A stretch of 64,000 bases of DNA from Parabacteroides distasonis (lineage in GTDB: Bacteria; Bacteroidota; Bacteroidia; Bacteroidales; Tannerellaceae): NCBI GenBank assembly GCA_021531775.1, contig JAFBIU010000015.1:1-64000 (forward strand), in the 5' to 3' direction. Positions 23,814 through 31,806 of this stretch are shown here, piece by piece. A program made the translations under genes and the position numbers. Numbering within the stretch: position 1 is the first letter of the stretch; each line of letters begins with the position of its first letter. The notes under the pieces were generated by a model that saw nothing but the letters and a program-made list of their open reading frames with translations, was not told where the DNA came from and made no database searches.

Positions 23814-24842
23814 ATGGAAGCGAAAAAACGATTGTTGGGCATGACACTGGCAGAACTGAAAGAGGTGGCTGCCGAAGCAGGAATGCCCGGATATGCCGCT
23901 AAGCAATTGGCGGACTGGCTCTACAAGAAACGGGTGACCTCCATCGATGCGATGACCAATGTAGCCGCTGCCAAGCGTGCCTGGTTAAACGAACACTATA
24001 CGATTGGGACAGCTGCTCCGGTCGATGCACAACGCTCGGTCGATGGTACAGTGAAGTATTTGTATCAGGCGGGAGGAGGCGGTTTTGTCGAATCGGTCTA
24101 TATCCCGACGGAAGATCGAGCCACACTCTGCGTCTCTTCGCAGGTTGGTTGTAAGATGAATTGTCTCTTTTGCATGACCGGCAAGCAGGGGTTCTCAGCT
24201 AACCTGACAGCCAACGAGATCTTGAACCAAATCCAGTCCTTGCCGGAACATGACGAACTGACCAATCTGGTCTTCATGGGCATGGGTGAACCTTTGGACA
24301 ACACCGAGCAACTGTTTAAGGTATTGGAGATCTTGACTGCTTCTTATGGTTATGGTTGGAGTCCGAAACGCATTACAGTTTCAACGGTGGGCGTGATGAG
24401 AGGCCTGCATCGCTTCCTGGATGAGAGCGATTGCCACTTGGCAGTCAGCCTGCATTCCCCCTTTCCCGACGAACGTCTTTCGCTGATGCCGGTCCAGAAG
24501 GCCTATCCGCTACAGGAGGTGTTGGATCTGATCCGGACCTACGACTTCACGCACCAACGTCGGGTCTCATTCGAATACATTGTCTTCAAGGATCTGAACG
24601 ATAGCCCGCGTCATGCTCGTGCGCTGGCTGCTCTGTTGAAGGGGATTCCCTGTCGGGTGAATCTGATCCGTTTCCATGCCATTCCGAATGTACCGTTGGC
24701 TACCTCCGATATGGGTCGTATGGAGGCATTTCAGTCCATTTTGGAAGAGAAAGGGGTGACCTGTACGATCCGGGCTTCCCGTGGAGAGGACATTTTTGCG
24801 GCTTGTGGCATGCTTTCTACTGCAAAAGGAAAGCGGCAGTAG
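23814..24842 (+). CDS. rlmN: 23S rRNA (adenine2503-C2)-methyltransferase RlmN
   Basis: The 342-aa radical-SAM methyltransferase modifies A2503 of 23S rRNA and A37 of some tRNAs. The cluster motif CKMNCLFCMTGKQG has the CxxxCxxC spacing. SLPEHDELTNLVFMGMGEPL, KRITVSTVGV, DCHLAVSLHSP and the terminal CTIRASRGEDIFAACGML with the second methyl-carrying Cys complete the family pattern. ATG 23814 is supported by the -7 box at 23778. Confidence 0.95.
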   Translation: MEAKKRLLGMTLAELKEVAAEAGMPGYAAKQLADWLYKKRVTSIDAMTNVAAAKRAWLNEHYTIGTAAPVDAQRSVDGTVKYLYQAGGGGFVESVYIPTEDRATLCVSSQVGCKMNCLFCMTGKQGFSANLTANEILNQIQSLPEHDELTNLVFMGMGEPLDNTEQLFKVLEILTASYGYGWSPKRITVSTVGVMRGLHRFLDESDCHLAVSLHSPFPDERLSLMPVQKAYPLQEVLDLIRTYDFTHQRRVSFEYIVFKDLNDSPRHARALAALLKGIPCRVNLIRFHAIPNVPLATSDMGRMEAFQSILEEKGVTCTIRASRGEDIFAACGMLSTAKGKRQ

Positions 24843-24866
24843 GTAGGCGGTCTGCTTAATTCTTAT

Positions 24867-24874
24867 TACATTTG
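24867..24874 (+). promoter_or_regulatory. -7 box TACATTTG of the DUF4837 gene
   Basis: TACATTTG matches the consensus and overlaps the upstream ATG at 24872. That ATG can therefore hardly be the translation start, which must be 24887 or 24896. Confidence 0.5.
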
Positions 24875-24886
24875 CATGAAAATTCA

Positions 24887-25909
24887 ATGAAACTTATGAA
24901 ACGAATAACTTGGATCATGTCGATTGCCCTCTGTTTGTGGGGATTAGTCGCCTGTCAATCGGGTCCGGTGGTGACCCAATCGACCGGCATGGCGTATGAA
25001 GTGGTCGTGGTGATGGAAAAGTCTCTTTGGGAGGGTGAGTTGGGTACGGCTGTACATGCAGACCTGACCGCCGATGTACCGGGGCTACCGCAGTCGGAAC
25101 CGGCTATGCGGGTTACCTATGTACAGACCAAGGATTTCAATGGCCTGTTGAAATTGGTGCGCAACATCCTGATCGTAAAGGTCGATCCGACGGCCTATAC
25201 CAAAGCATCGGTAGCTGTGGAGGAGAATGCCTGGGCCAATAATCAGCAGGTGGTTCGACTTTCGACACCCGATGCGGAAACCGCCGTGGCCTATCTGCAG
25301 GAGAATCCGCGTTTTTTCTCGGACTATTTTACCAATGTCGAACTCAAACGGGCGCAGACCCAATTGCGCAAAGAGTACAGTACGGTCGTGATGGAGCATG
25401 TAAAGCAGGATTTCGGTATCCGGTTGTATGCACCGGCCCGGATCACCTTCTTCAAGGATACGACCGATTTCTTTTGGGCTTCTAACAATGCCAATACAGG
25501 TCGTACCGATCTGATTGTCTATTCCTTCCCCTATACCGATCCCAATACGTTTACGGTAGATTACTTGGTGTCGAAGCGCGATTCAGTGTTGCGTGAACAC
25601 CTTCCCGGCTCCTTCCCCGGCTCGTTCATGACCACGGAGAAGCGGGCTCCGATCCACTATGATGCCATTACCGTGGGCGGACAGTATTGTGGGGTGGTAC
25701 GCGGCTTGTGGCGCATGGAAGGAGATATGATGGGTGGGCCCTTCGTGAGCCATGCCCAGTTGGATGAGGCTCGCCAGCGTGTAATCGTCGTAGAAGGGTT
25801 CGTCTATGCTCCGGAAACGGACAAACGCAATTTCCTCCGTCGTATCGAGGCTGCCCTGTTCACGTTGGAACTCAATGTAAATGAAACAGAATCCCAATCA
25901 ACAAAGTAA
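24887..25909 (+). CDS. DUF4837 family lipoprotein
   Basis: The 340-aa protein has a lipoprotein signal (KRITWIMSIALCLWGLVAC, lipobox LVAC). The body matches what I know as DUF4837, a Bacteroidota-specific family of unknown function: MAYEVVVVMEKSLWEG, DFNGLLKLVRNILIVKVDP, and a late segment with VGGQYCGVVRGLWRMEGDMM followed by FVSHAQLD. ATG 24887 or 24896 are both possible. It precedes pdxA by two bases, so the two are co-transcribed; the functional link is unknown. Confidence 0.78.
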   Translation: MKLMKRITWIMSIALCLWGLVACQSGPVVTQSTGMAYEVVVVMEKSLWEGELGTAVHADLTADVPGLPQSEPAMRVTYVQTKDFNGLLKLVRNILIVKVDPTAYTKASVAVEENAWANNQQVVRLSTPDAETAVAYLQENPRFFSDYFTNVELKRAQTQLRKEYSTVVMEHVKQDFGIRLYAPARITFFKDTTDFFWASNNANTGRTDLIVYSFPYTDPNTFTVDYLVSKRDSVLREHLPGSFPGSFMTTEKRAPIHYDAITVGGQYCGVVRGLWRMEGDMMGGPFVSHAQLDEARQRVIVVEGFVYAPETDKRNFLRRIEAALFTLELNVNETESQSTK

Positions 25910-25911
25910 AT

Positions 25912-27021
25912 ATGGAAGAACGAATGATCAAGGTGGGAATTACCCACGGTGATATAAATGGAATCGGTTATGAGGTGATTTTGAAGACCTTTGCCGATAC
26001 ACGCATTGCAGAGTTATGTACACCTGTCATCTATGGCTCGTCGAAAGTGGCAGCCTATCATCGGAAGGCACTGGATTTGCCGGCCATCAATCTGAATATC
26101 ATCAATCAGGCCGAAGAGGCTGGTTTGAATCGGGTCAACCTTATCAACTGCATTTCGGACGAGGTGAAGGTGGAATTGTCCCATTCAACGCCTATTGCCG
26201 GACAGGCTGCATTCCGTTCGCTGGAAGCTGCTGTGAAGGATTTGAAGCGAGGTGCCATTGACGTGTTGCTGACCGCTCCGATCAATAAGCATAATATTCA
26301 GAACGACACCTTCCATTTCCCAGGACATACCGAGTATTTAGAGGAGCGTTTTGGCGGACGTGGCAGCAAGGCATTGATGATCCTGATGAATGACACGTTG
26401 CGTGTCGCCTTGGTGACGGGACACATCCCCTTGTCGCAGGTGCCTGGAGCCTTGACGCAGGAGCTGATCATCCAGAAGCTGTCGCTTTTCAACCAGTCGC
26501 TGAAGCAGGACTTTGCGATTATCCGTCCCCGGATTGCCGTCTTGTCGCTCAATCCCCATGCAGGCGATGCCGGTTTGTTGGGATCAGAAGAGGAGACGAT
26601 CATCCGTCCGGCCATGCAGGAGGCTGACAAGCAGGGTATCTATGTGTTCGGTCCCTATGCGGCCGATGGCTTTTTCGGATCGCGGATGTATGAACATTTC
26701 GATGGTGTCTTGGCCATGTACCACGATCAGGGTCTCGGCCCGTTCAAGGCCTTGGCCATGGATGATGGTGTGAACTATACCGCCGGATTGTCGATTGTGC
26801 GTACCTCACCGGCTCATGGAACGGCTTACGACATTGCCGGCAAGAATGTGGCCTCGGAGGCTTCGTTCCGTCAGGCACTCTATACGGCCCTTGATGTCTA
26901 TCGCAACCGTCTTCGTTACCGGGAAGCGACAGCCCGTCCCTTGCGGAAACAGTATTTTGATCGGGGTAGTGACAATGAAAAGCTTGATTTGACGAAAGAC
27001 GAGGATGAAAACTTGGGCTGA
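25912..27021 (+). CDS. pdxA: 4-hydroxythreonine-4-phosphate dehydrogenase PdxA
   Basis: The 369-aa metal-dependent NAD dehydrogenase of pyridoxal-phosphate synthesis (DXP-dependent route) oxidises 4-phosphohydroxy-threonine. Family signs are VGITHGDINGIGYEVILK, DVLLTAPINKHNIQ, FPGHTEYLEERF, LVTGHIPLSQVP, LSLNPHAGDAGLLG, LAMYHDQGLGPFKALAM and TSPAHGTAYDIAGKN. These include the His residues for the divalent metal. A start at 25924 is also possible. The C-terminal about 20 residues are polar and variable. Confidence 0.95.
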   Translation: MEERMIKVGITHGDINGIGYEVILKTFADTRIAELCTPVIYGSSKVAAYHRKALDLPAINLNIINQAEEAGLNRVNLINCISDEVKVELSHSTPIAGQAAFRSLEAAVKDLKRGAIDVLLTAPINKHNIQNDTFHFPGHTEYLEERFGGRGSKALMILMNDTLRVALVTGHIPLSQVPGALTQELIIQKLSLFNQSLKQDFAIIRPRIAVLSLNPHAGDAGLLGSEEETIIRPAMQEADKQGIYVFGPYAADGFFGSRMYEHFDGVLAMYHDQGLGPFKALAMDDGVNYTAGLSIVRTSPAHGTAYDIAGKNVASEASFRQALYTALDVYRNRLRYREATARPLRKQYFDRGSDNEKLDLTKDEDENLG

Positions 27022-27044
27022 TCGGAAAATTTTGCGTAAGTTTG
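27012..27044 (+). promoter_or_regulatory. promoter CTTG-N21-TAAGTTTG of the lipid-type operon
   Basis: CTTG at 27012-27015 and TAAGTTTG at 27037-27044 are 21 bases apart. The start of transcription would fall near 27051, about 17 bases before the cytidylyltransferase ATG. Confidence 0.5.
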
Positions 27045-27067
27045 CGGCTTAAATTAAAATTGACGCT

Positions 27068-27538
27068 ATGTTTAAAGATAAAACGATTGTATATACATCA
27101 GGAACATTCGACATGTTCCATTATAATCACCTGCGCATGATCAATTATGCCCGCAGTTTGGCGGACATTCTGATTGTGGGGGTCAGCACGGATGAACTGG
27201 TGGCATCGTACAAAGCGAAACCGATCATTCCGTTCAACGAACGGTTACAGATCATCGAGGCCTTGAAGACACCTGATATCGTTATTCCGCAACATTCACT
27301 GGATCATACGGAGATCGTGAAGAAACTGAATATCGATGCCTTTGTCGTAGGCGATGATTGGTACGGCAAGTATGACTACTTGAAGGATTTAGGGGTACAG
27401 GTGTTCTATTTCCCCTATGGTACGGGTGTCTCCTCCTCCAACTTGAAGAAAAAAGTGCACGATTCATACGAAGCCAACCTGCGTACCCAACGTCAGGCGA
27501 AGCCGAGCAAGGTGCAGGGATTTGGCGAACAGGAATAG
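27068..27538 (+). CDS. cytidylyltransferase-like nucleotidyltransferase (TagD type)
   Basis: The 156-aa protein has the nucleotidyltransferase fold: TSGTFDMFHYNHLRMINYA, where HYNH stands at the HxGH position with Asn replacing Gly, and YGTGVSSSNLKKK at the ISSTxIR position. TagD-like relatives make CDP-glycerol from glycerol-3-P and CTP. It opens an operon with an SDR, a CDP-alcohol phosphatidyltransferase and an acyltransferase, so it most likely makes the CDP-activated alcohol for a lipid head group. Which alcohol is unknown. Confidence 0.82.
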   Translation: MFKDKTIVYTSGTFDMFHYNHLRMINYARSLADILIVGVSTDELVASYKAKPIIPFNERLQIIEALKTPDIVIPQHSLDHTEIVKKLNIDAFVVGDDWYGKYDYLKDLGVQVFYFPYGTGVSSSNLKKKVHDSYEANLRTQRQAKPSKVQGFGEQE

Positions 27539-27548
27539 AAAGGTGGAC

Positions 27549-28277
27549 ATGAAACAATGGATTTTGATTACAGGGGGAACCAAAGGGATCGGACAGGCCG
27601 TAGCGCGTTGTCTGGCCAAGGCCGGTTACCCCTTGTTGCTGACTTATCATGCCGATCAGGCTGCAGCCGAGACGGTGAGTCGCTCCTTGCAAGAAACTTA
27701 TGGGGTGGAGGTGAAGACGTTGTGTGCCGACAATTCCGATCCGGCAGCCATCGAGGTAATTGACCGCTATTTAGAAACCCATCAGCTCTCCCTGCAGGCT
27801 GTCGTGTTCAATGCGGGTCTGACCTGTCGGGATGCGTTCGAGGCGTTGAAGCCTGCCGACTGGGAACGGGTTTTCTATGCCAATGTCCATTTCCCGGTCT
27901 TTCTGCTTCAGCGTTTGGTAGGCCGGATGGTAGCTGGGGGTAGTGTTGTGTTTACCGGTTCGTTGATGGGTATTCAGCCCCATTCAGTGTCGTTGGCATA
28001 CGGTGTCACGAAGAGTGCGGTCCATGCGTTGGTGAAGAATCTGGTGAAATTCTTGGTTCCCTATCAGTTGCGCGTGAATGCCGTGGCTCCCGGATTTGTC
28101 GATACGGAATGGCAGAAGAACAAACCGGCCGAGATTCGGCGGAACATCGAGAACAAGACAGCACTGGGTCGTTTCTGCGATCCGGACGAGTTGGCTGAAG
28201 TCTATCGGATGCTGATCGAGAATAGCTATTTCAATGGAGAGGTCGTCGTGGTGGATGGCGGCTATTCCTATAAATAA
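27549..28277 (+). CDS. SDR oxidoreductase, FabG-like
   Basis: The 242-aa short-chain dehydrogenase has ITGGTKGIGQAVARCLAKAG (NAD(P) motif), VVFNAGLT, SLMGIQPHS, YGVTKSAV (Tyr/Lys pair) and APGFVDTEWQ. ATG 27549, after the cytidylyltransferase stop, is preferred over the overlapping 27522. In its operon it might reduce a keto-polyol phosphate before CTP activation (compare ribulose-5-P to ribitol-5-P in CDP-ribitol synthesis, where the reductase is of another family) or act on an acyl chain. Both ideas are inference. Confidence 0.8.
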   Translation: MKQWILITGGTKGIGQAVARCLAKAGYPLLLTYHADQAAAETVSRSLQETYGVEVKTLCADNSDPAAIEVIDRYLETHQLSLQAVVFNAGLTCRDAFEALKPADWERVFYANVHFPVFLLQRLVGRMVAGGSVVFTGSLMGIQPHSVSLAYGVTKSAVHALVKNLVKFLVPYQLRVNAVAPGFVDTEWQKNKPAEIRRNIENKTALGRFCDPDELAEVYRMLIENSYFNGEVVVVDGGYSYK

Positions 28278-28284
28278 TATAATC

Positions 28285-29175
28285 ATGAGTGAATTGAATA
28301 AAGAGTATGAAGCTTCGCTGAAGTCGATTGAGACCGAGAATGTGGTCGATCGTGTCTTTTACCGTCCGATCGGCTTCCAGATCGCCCGCCTGTTACGTGG
28401 AACCGGTATTACCCCGAACATGGTAACGGTTATCTCGATCTTTGTGGGTGCAGCAGCAGGCTTATGTTTTTATCATGCTGACATTCGTTGGGCCATTTAC
28501 GGTATTCTATTTTTGGTATGTGCCAATATTTTGGATTGTGTGGATGGTCAGTTGGCACGTCTGACAGGCATCAAGTCAGAAATCGGTCGTATTTTGGACG
28601 GATTTGCCGGTGACATTTGGTTTACCTGTATCTATGTGGCTTTTGCCCTTCGGTTGGCGAACGAGTATGGTAGCTATTGGTTCTTTGTGCCCGCCTTCAT
28701 GTCTGGCTTTTCCCATTTGGCCCAGGCGAACATCACGGACTACTACAAGACCCTGCATCTCTATTTCATCAGCAAGGACAAGGGGGCTGAGTTTCAGTCG
28801 TTGGAGCAGGTAGAGGCCAAACACAAGGAGTTCAAATATGGCATCAACAAGTTCTTTTACTGCCTCTATCGCTGGTACACCATGTTGCAGGTCACTTCGA
28901 CCCCGACGTTGCAACGGATGTTGGCCCATCTGCACAGTCGGTATGGCGACGACATTCCGCAGGATGTTCGGGTAGCATTCCGGAAGAAGAGCCGTCAGTT
29001 GATGCATGTGATTGATTTGTTGACTTTCAACGGACGTACGTTGGTGATGTTCGTGATCGTCTTGACGGGCCAGGTTTGGGCCTACTATGCTTATGAGATT
29101 GTCGTGCTGAATTCAGTTTTGGTGTATGTCCTGAAAAAGCACGAGAAGATGTGCGCTACGTTTTTGGATGCATAA
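28285..29175 (+). CDS. CDP-alcohol phosphatidyltransferase-family membrane enzyme
   Basis: The 296-aa protein has several membrane helices (for example FVGAAAGLCFYH and MFVIVLTGQVWAYYAYEIVV). The catalytic motif starts Asp84-x2-Asp87-Gly-x2-Ala-Arg92-x8-Gly101-x3-Asp105, but the last Asp lies at 110, after four residues instead of the usual three. It would join an alcohol to a CDP-linked partner to form a phosphodiester lipid in the inner membrane. With the cytidylyltransferase upstream, the CDP part may sit on the head-group alcohol. No inositol-phosphate synthase is beside it, so phosphatidylinositol is not indicated. Confidence 0.82.
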   Translation: MSELNKEYEASLKSIETENVVDRVFYRPIGFQIARLLRGTGITPNMVTVISIFVGAAAGLCFYHADIRWAIYGILFLVCANILDCVDGQLARLTGIKSEIGRILDGFAGDIWFTCIYVAFALRLANEYGSYWFFVPAFMSGFSHLAQANITDYYKTLHLYFISKDKGAEFQSLEQVEAKHKEFKYGINKFFYCLYRWYTMLQVTSTPTLQRMLAHLHSRYGDDIPQDVRVAFRKKSRQLMHVIDLLTFNGRTLVMFVIVLTGQVWAYYAYEIVVLNSVLVYVLKKHEKMCATFLDA

Positions 29176-29188
29176 AATGCTTTGAAAC

Positions 29189-30031
29189 ATGAGTGAGTCT
29201 ATCAAGAAGAGTGTGTTCGATATTACGGATTTACAGGAGGCATCTTCTTTTTTCCGTAGTCGGTTTGGCACATGGTTGGGCAACAAACTGATCCATTGGT
29301 TACAGGTTGATCGAGTCAATCAGGCTCATATCAATAGTTGCCATTTGCGGGGAGCAGCCTTCACTACGGGATTGCTGAACGATCCGCTGATTGATGTGCG
29401 CTATCAGGTACATCATGCGGAACGGCTGGAGCAGTTGCCGGAGGGAGCTTTCGTGACCGTCTCTAACCATCCGATCGGTTCGATTGATGGGATCATTCTC
29501 ATTGATTTGTTTGCCAAGATCCGTTCCGATTTCAAGGTGATGGTGAATGGGGTATTGGGCAAGATCTGGGCGATGAGCGATAATTTCATCTCCGTGACAC
29601 CCGATTCAAAAAAACAAGGAGCCAATCATGCCAATGTGAATGGCGTCCGTTTGTCGTTGCAACGGTTGAAAGAGGGGCATCCGATGGGCTTTTTCCCCGC
29701 TGGAGCCATCTCGTTCTACAATAAGAAGGCCAAGGCTGTGCGCGACCTGACTTGGGCTCGCAGTGTCATCCGGTTGATCCGGAAAGCCAAGGCACCGATC
29801 TATCCTGTCTATTTCGACTGTTTGAATAGTCGTTTTTTCTACTTTTTGGGTCGTATCGACTGGCGTTTGCGTACCTTGTTTATCCCTTCGCAGGCTTTCA
29901 ATAAACGAGGTCAGACGGTCCATGTCTATATCGGTGAACCCATTTCACCCGAAGAGGTTGCCCAGATTCCGGATGATGAGGAGCTGGCCAATTTCCTATA
30001 TGAACGAACCTATCAAGCCAAGGGGGTGTAA
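29189..30031 (+). CDS. lysophospholipid acyltransferase-like protein (PlsC superfamily)
   Basis: The 280-aa protein has the acyltransferase His/Asp pair as His94-PIGSI-Asp100 (VSNHPIGSIDGI), spaced by five rather than four residues. This is a variant I know from Bacteroidota and hemolysin-like members. FFPAGAISF is the glycerol-phosphate-binding block. No long membrane helix is clear, suggesting peripheral attachment. It is the fourth gene of the lipid-type operon and probably acylates the lipid made there. Confidence 0.82.
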   Translation: MSESIKKSVFDITDLQEASSFFRSRFGTWLGNKLIHWLQVDRVNQAHINSCHLRGAAFTTGLLNDPLIDVRYQVHHAERLEQLPEGAFVTVSNHPIGSIDGIILIDLFAKIRSDFKVMVNGVLGKIWAMSDNFISVTPDSKKQGANHANVNGVRLSLQRLKEGHPMGFFPAGAISFYNKKAKAVRDLTWARSVIRLIRKAKAPIYPVYFDCLNSRFFYFLGRIDWRLRTLFIPSQAFNKRGQTVHVYIGEPISPEEVAQIPDDEELANFLYERTYQAKGV

Positions 30032-30034
30032 GTT

Positions 30035-31285
30035 ATGAAAGTGGACATACAACTCATCAAACAACGTTTTGGCATCATCGGTAATCATCCCGGTCTGAAT
30101 CGGGCTATTGACGTCGCCTTGCAGGTGGCTCCGACCGATCTGTCGGTGCTCATCACGGGAGAAAGTGGTGTCGGTAAGGAGAATTTCCCGCAGATCATCC
30201 ATCAGAATAGCCTGCGTAAGCATGGACAATACATTGCCGTCAACTGTGGCGCTATCCCGGAGGGAACGATCGACTCGGAATTGTTTGGTCATGAGAAGGG
30301 CTCTTTCACGGGTGCGTTGGCCGACCGCAAGGGCTATTTCGAGGTAGCCGATGGCGGTACGATCTTTTTGGATGAGGTGGGTGAATTACCGATGCCTACC
30401 CAGGCGCGTCTGTTGCGTGTGTTGGAGTCGGGAGAGTTTATCAAGGTAGGTTCTTCGAAAGTACTGAAGACCAATGTGCGCATCGTGGCTGCCACCAATG
30501 TGGATTTAGTGAGAGCCGTTTCGGAAAACCGTTTCCGGGAAGACCTCTATTATCGTTTGAATACCGTTCCCATCCAGATACCGCCATTGCGGGAACGTCA
30601 GGACGACATTGTCCTGCTGTTCCGTAAGTTTGCCTCGGATTGTGCTGAGAAATATCATATGCCGCCAGTGACCTTGGAGGAAGATGCGCGTCAGTTGTTG
30701 CTCTCCTATCGTTGGCCCGGTAATGTGCGTGAACTGAAGAATGTGACGGAGCGTCTGTCGGTCATCGAAGAGCAACGGAACATCACGGCCAATATATTGC
30801 GTCTGTACCTGCCCAATATCTCCGTGGAGAAATTGCCGGTATTGCTGCATGCCGAAAGTGAGCAGAAGACCTTCAACAGCGAGCGGGAGATCTTGTATCA
30901 GGTGCTATTCGATATGAAGAAGGATGTCAATGATTTGAAGAAATTGGTACACGATATCATGAGCGGAAACATGCAGATGCCCGTCAATGAGGATCCGACG
31001 GCTTATACCCATCCACTTCAAACCATGCAGTCTCCGATGCCGACCTCCATTCAGACCCCGATCCATTCCACGATCCATTCCACGATCTCTACGCCCATGC
31101 AGCCACCTATTCAGGAGGCAGAGGATGTGAGTGAGGAGGAGACAGTTTCGTTGGCCGATATGGAGAAGCAGTTGATCCGGAAGGTGCTGGAAAAACATAA
31201 AGGACGTCGGAAGAGTGCGGCTGCCGAACTGGATATTTCAGAGCGGACCCTCTACCGCAAAATCAAGGAATTAAATTTGGAGTAA
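30035..31285 (+). CDS. sigma-54-dependent transcriptional activator without sensor domain
   Basis: The 416-aa bacterial enhancer-binding protein starts directly at the AAA+ domain. It has GESGVGKENFPQIIH (Walker A), FGHEKGSFTGALADRKGYF (the GAFTGA loop that contacts sigma-54, here GSFTGA), GGTIFLDEVGELP (Walker B) and RFREDLYYRLN. A Pro/Thr/Ser/Gln-rich linker (residues about 325-360) leads to a Fis-type HTH (KSAAAELDISERTLYRKIKE). With no receiver or GAF domain, its activity must be set by amount or a partner protein. It starts 3 bases after the acyltransferase gene, inside the lipid/envelope operon. Confidence 0.92.
   Translation: MKVDIQLIKQRFGIIGNHPGLNRAIDVALQVAPTDLSVLITGESGVGKENFPQIIHQNSLRKHGQYIAVNCGAIPEGTIDSELFGHEKGSFTGALADRKGYFEVADGGTIFLDEVGELPMPTQARLLRVLESGEFIKVGSSKVLKTNVRIVAATNVDLVRAVSENRFREDLYYRLNTVPIQIPPLRERQDDIVLLFRKFASDCAEKYHMPPVTLEEDARQLLLSYRWPGNVRELKNVTERLSVIEEQRNITANILRLYLPNISVEKLPVLLHAESEQKTFNSEREILYQVLFDMKKDVNDLKKLVHDIMSGNMQMPVNEDPTAYTHPLQTMQSPMPTSIQTPIHSTIHSTISTPMQPPIQEAEDVSEEETVSLADMEKQLIRKVLEKHKGRRKSAAAELDISERTLYRKIKELNLE
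31060..31083 (+). repeat. 12-bp tandem repeat in the activator's linker
   Basis: GATCCATTCCAC occurs twice in direct succession, encoding IHST-IHST. The unit is a multiple of three, so slippage here would change linker length without breaking the frame. Confidence 0.6.
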
Positions 31286-31287
31286 CC

Positions 31288-31803
31288 ATGATGGGATTTC
31301 GGAAGTGTATGCTACTGTTAGGAGGACTGGTCCTGTTAGTGTCGGCCTGTTCCATCTCCTATAAATTCAATGGAGCCTCCATTGACTATACGAAGGTGAA
31401 GACCATCACGATTCAGGACTTCCCCAACCAGGCTCCGTTGGTCTATCCGCAGCTCTCTCAACTTTTTACCGAGGGACTGAAGGACATCTATGTGCGCCAG
31501 ACCCGTCTGGAGATGGTGAACAACAATGGCGATCTGGAATTGGAAGGGGAGATCACCGGTTACGACCTCTCCAATACGGCGGTGAAGGAGGATGCCTACG
31601 CCTCTCTGACGAAACTGACTGTCACGGTACGTGTGCGGTATTCCAATCGTGTCAATCCCGACGAAGATTTCGAACAATCCTTTTCGGCCTATCGCGAGTT
31701 TGATGCCAATACGATGCTGGAGCAGGTACAGGAGGAGTTGTGTACGGAGATCATTGAAGAGTTAGTGGATCAGATCTATAATGCAACAGTAGCCAATTGG
31801 TAA
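31288..31803 (+). CDS. lptE: LptE-family LPS-assembly lipoprotein
   Basis: The 171-aa lipoprotein has signal CMLLLGGLVLLVSAC and then SISYKFNGASIDYTKVKTIT, the usual start of Bacteroidota LptE. It then has QLFTEGLKDIYVRQTRLEMV and a beta-rich end. LptE plugs the LptD barrel in the outer membrane and helps insert LPS. It directly follows the sigma-54 activator, an arrangement I know from Bacteroidales, followed by a repeat protein and secG. Confidence 0.85.
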   Translation: MMGFRKCMLLLGGLVLLVSACSISYKFNGASIDYTKVKTITIQDFPNQAPLVYPQLSQLFTEGLKDIYVRQTRLEMVNNNGDLELEGEITGYDLSNTAVKEDAYASLTKLTVTVRVRYSNRVNPDEDFEQSFSAYREFDANTMLEQVQEELCTEIIEELVDQIYNATVANW

Positions 31804-31806
31804 GCG

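Noticed and set aside
28285-29175. Phosphatidylinositol synthase
   Set aside because: No myo-inositol-phosphate synthase or phosphatase is in the operon, and the cytidylyltransferase upstream points to another CDP-alcohol.
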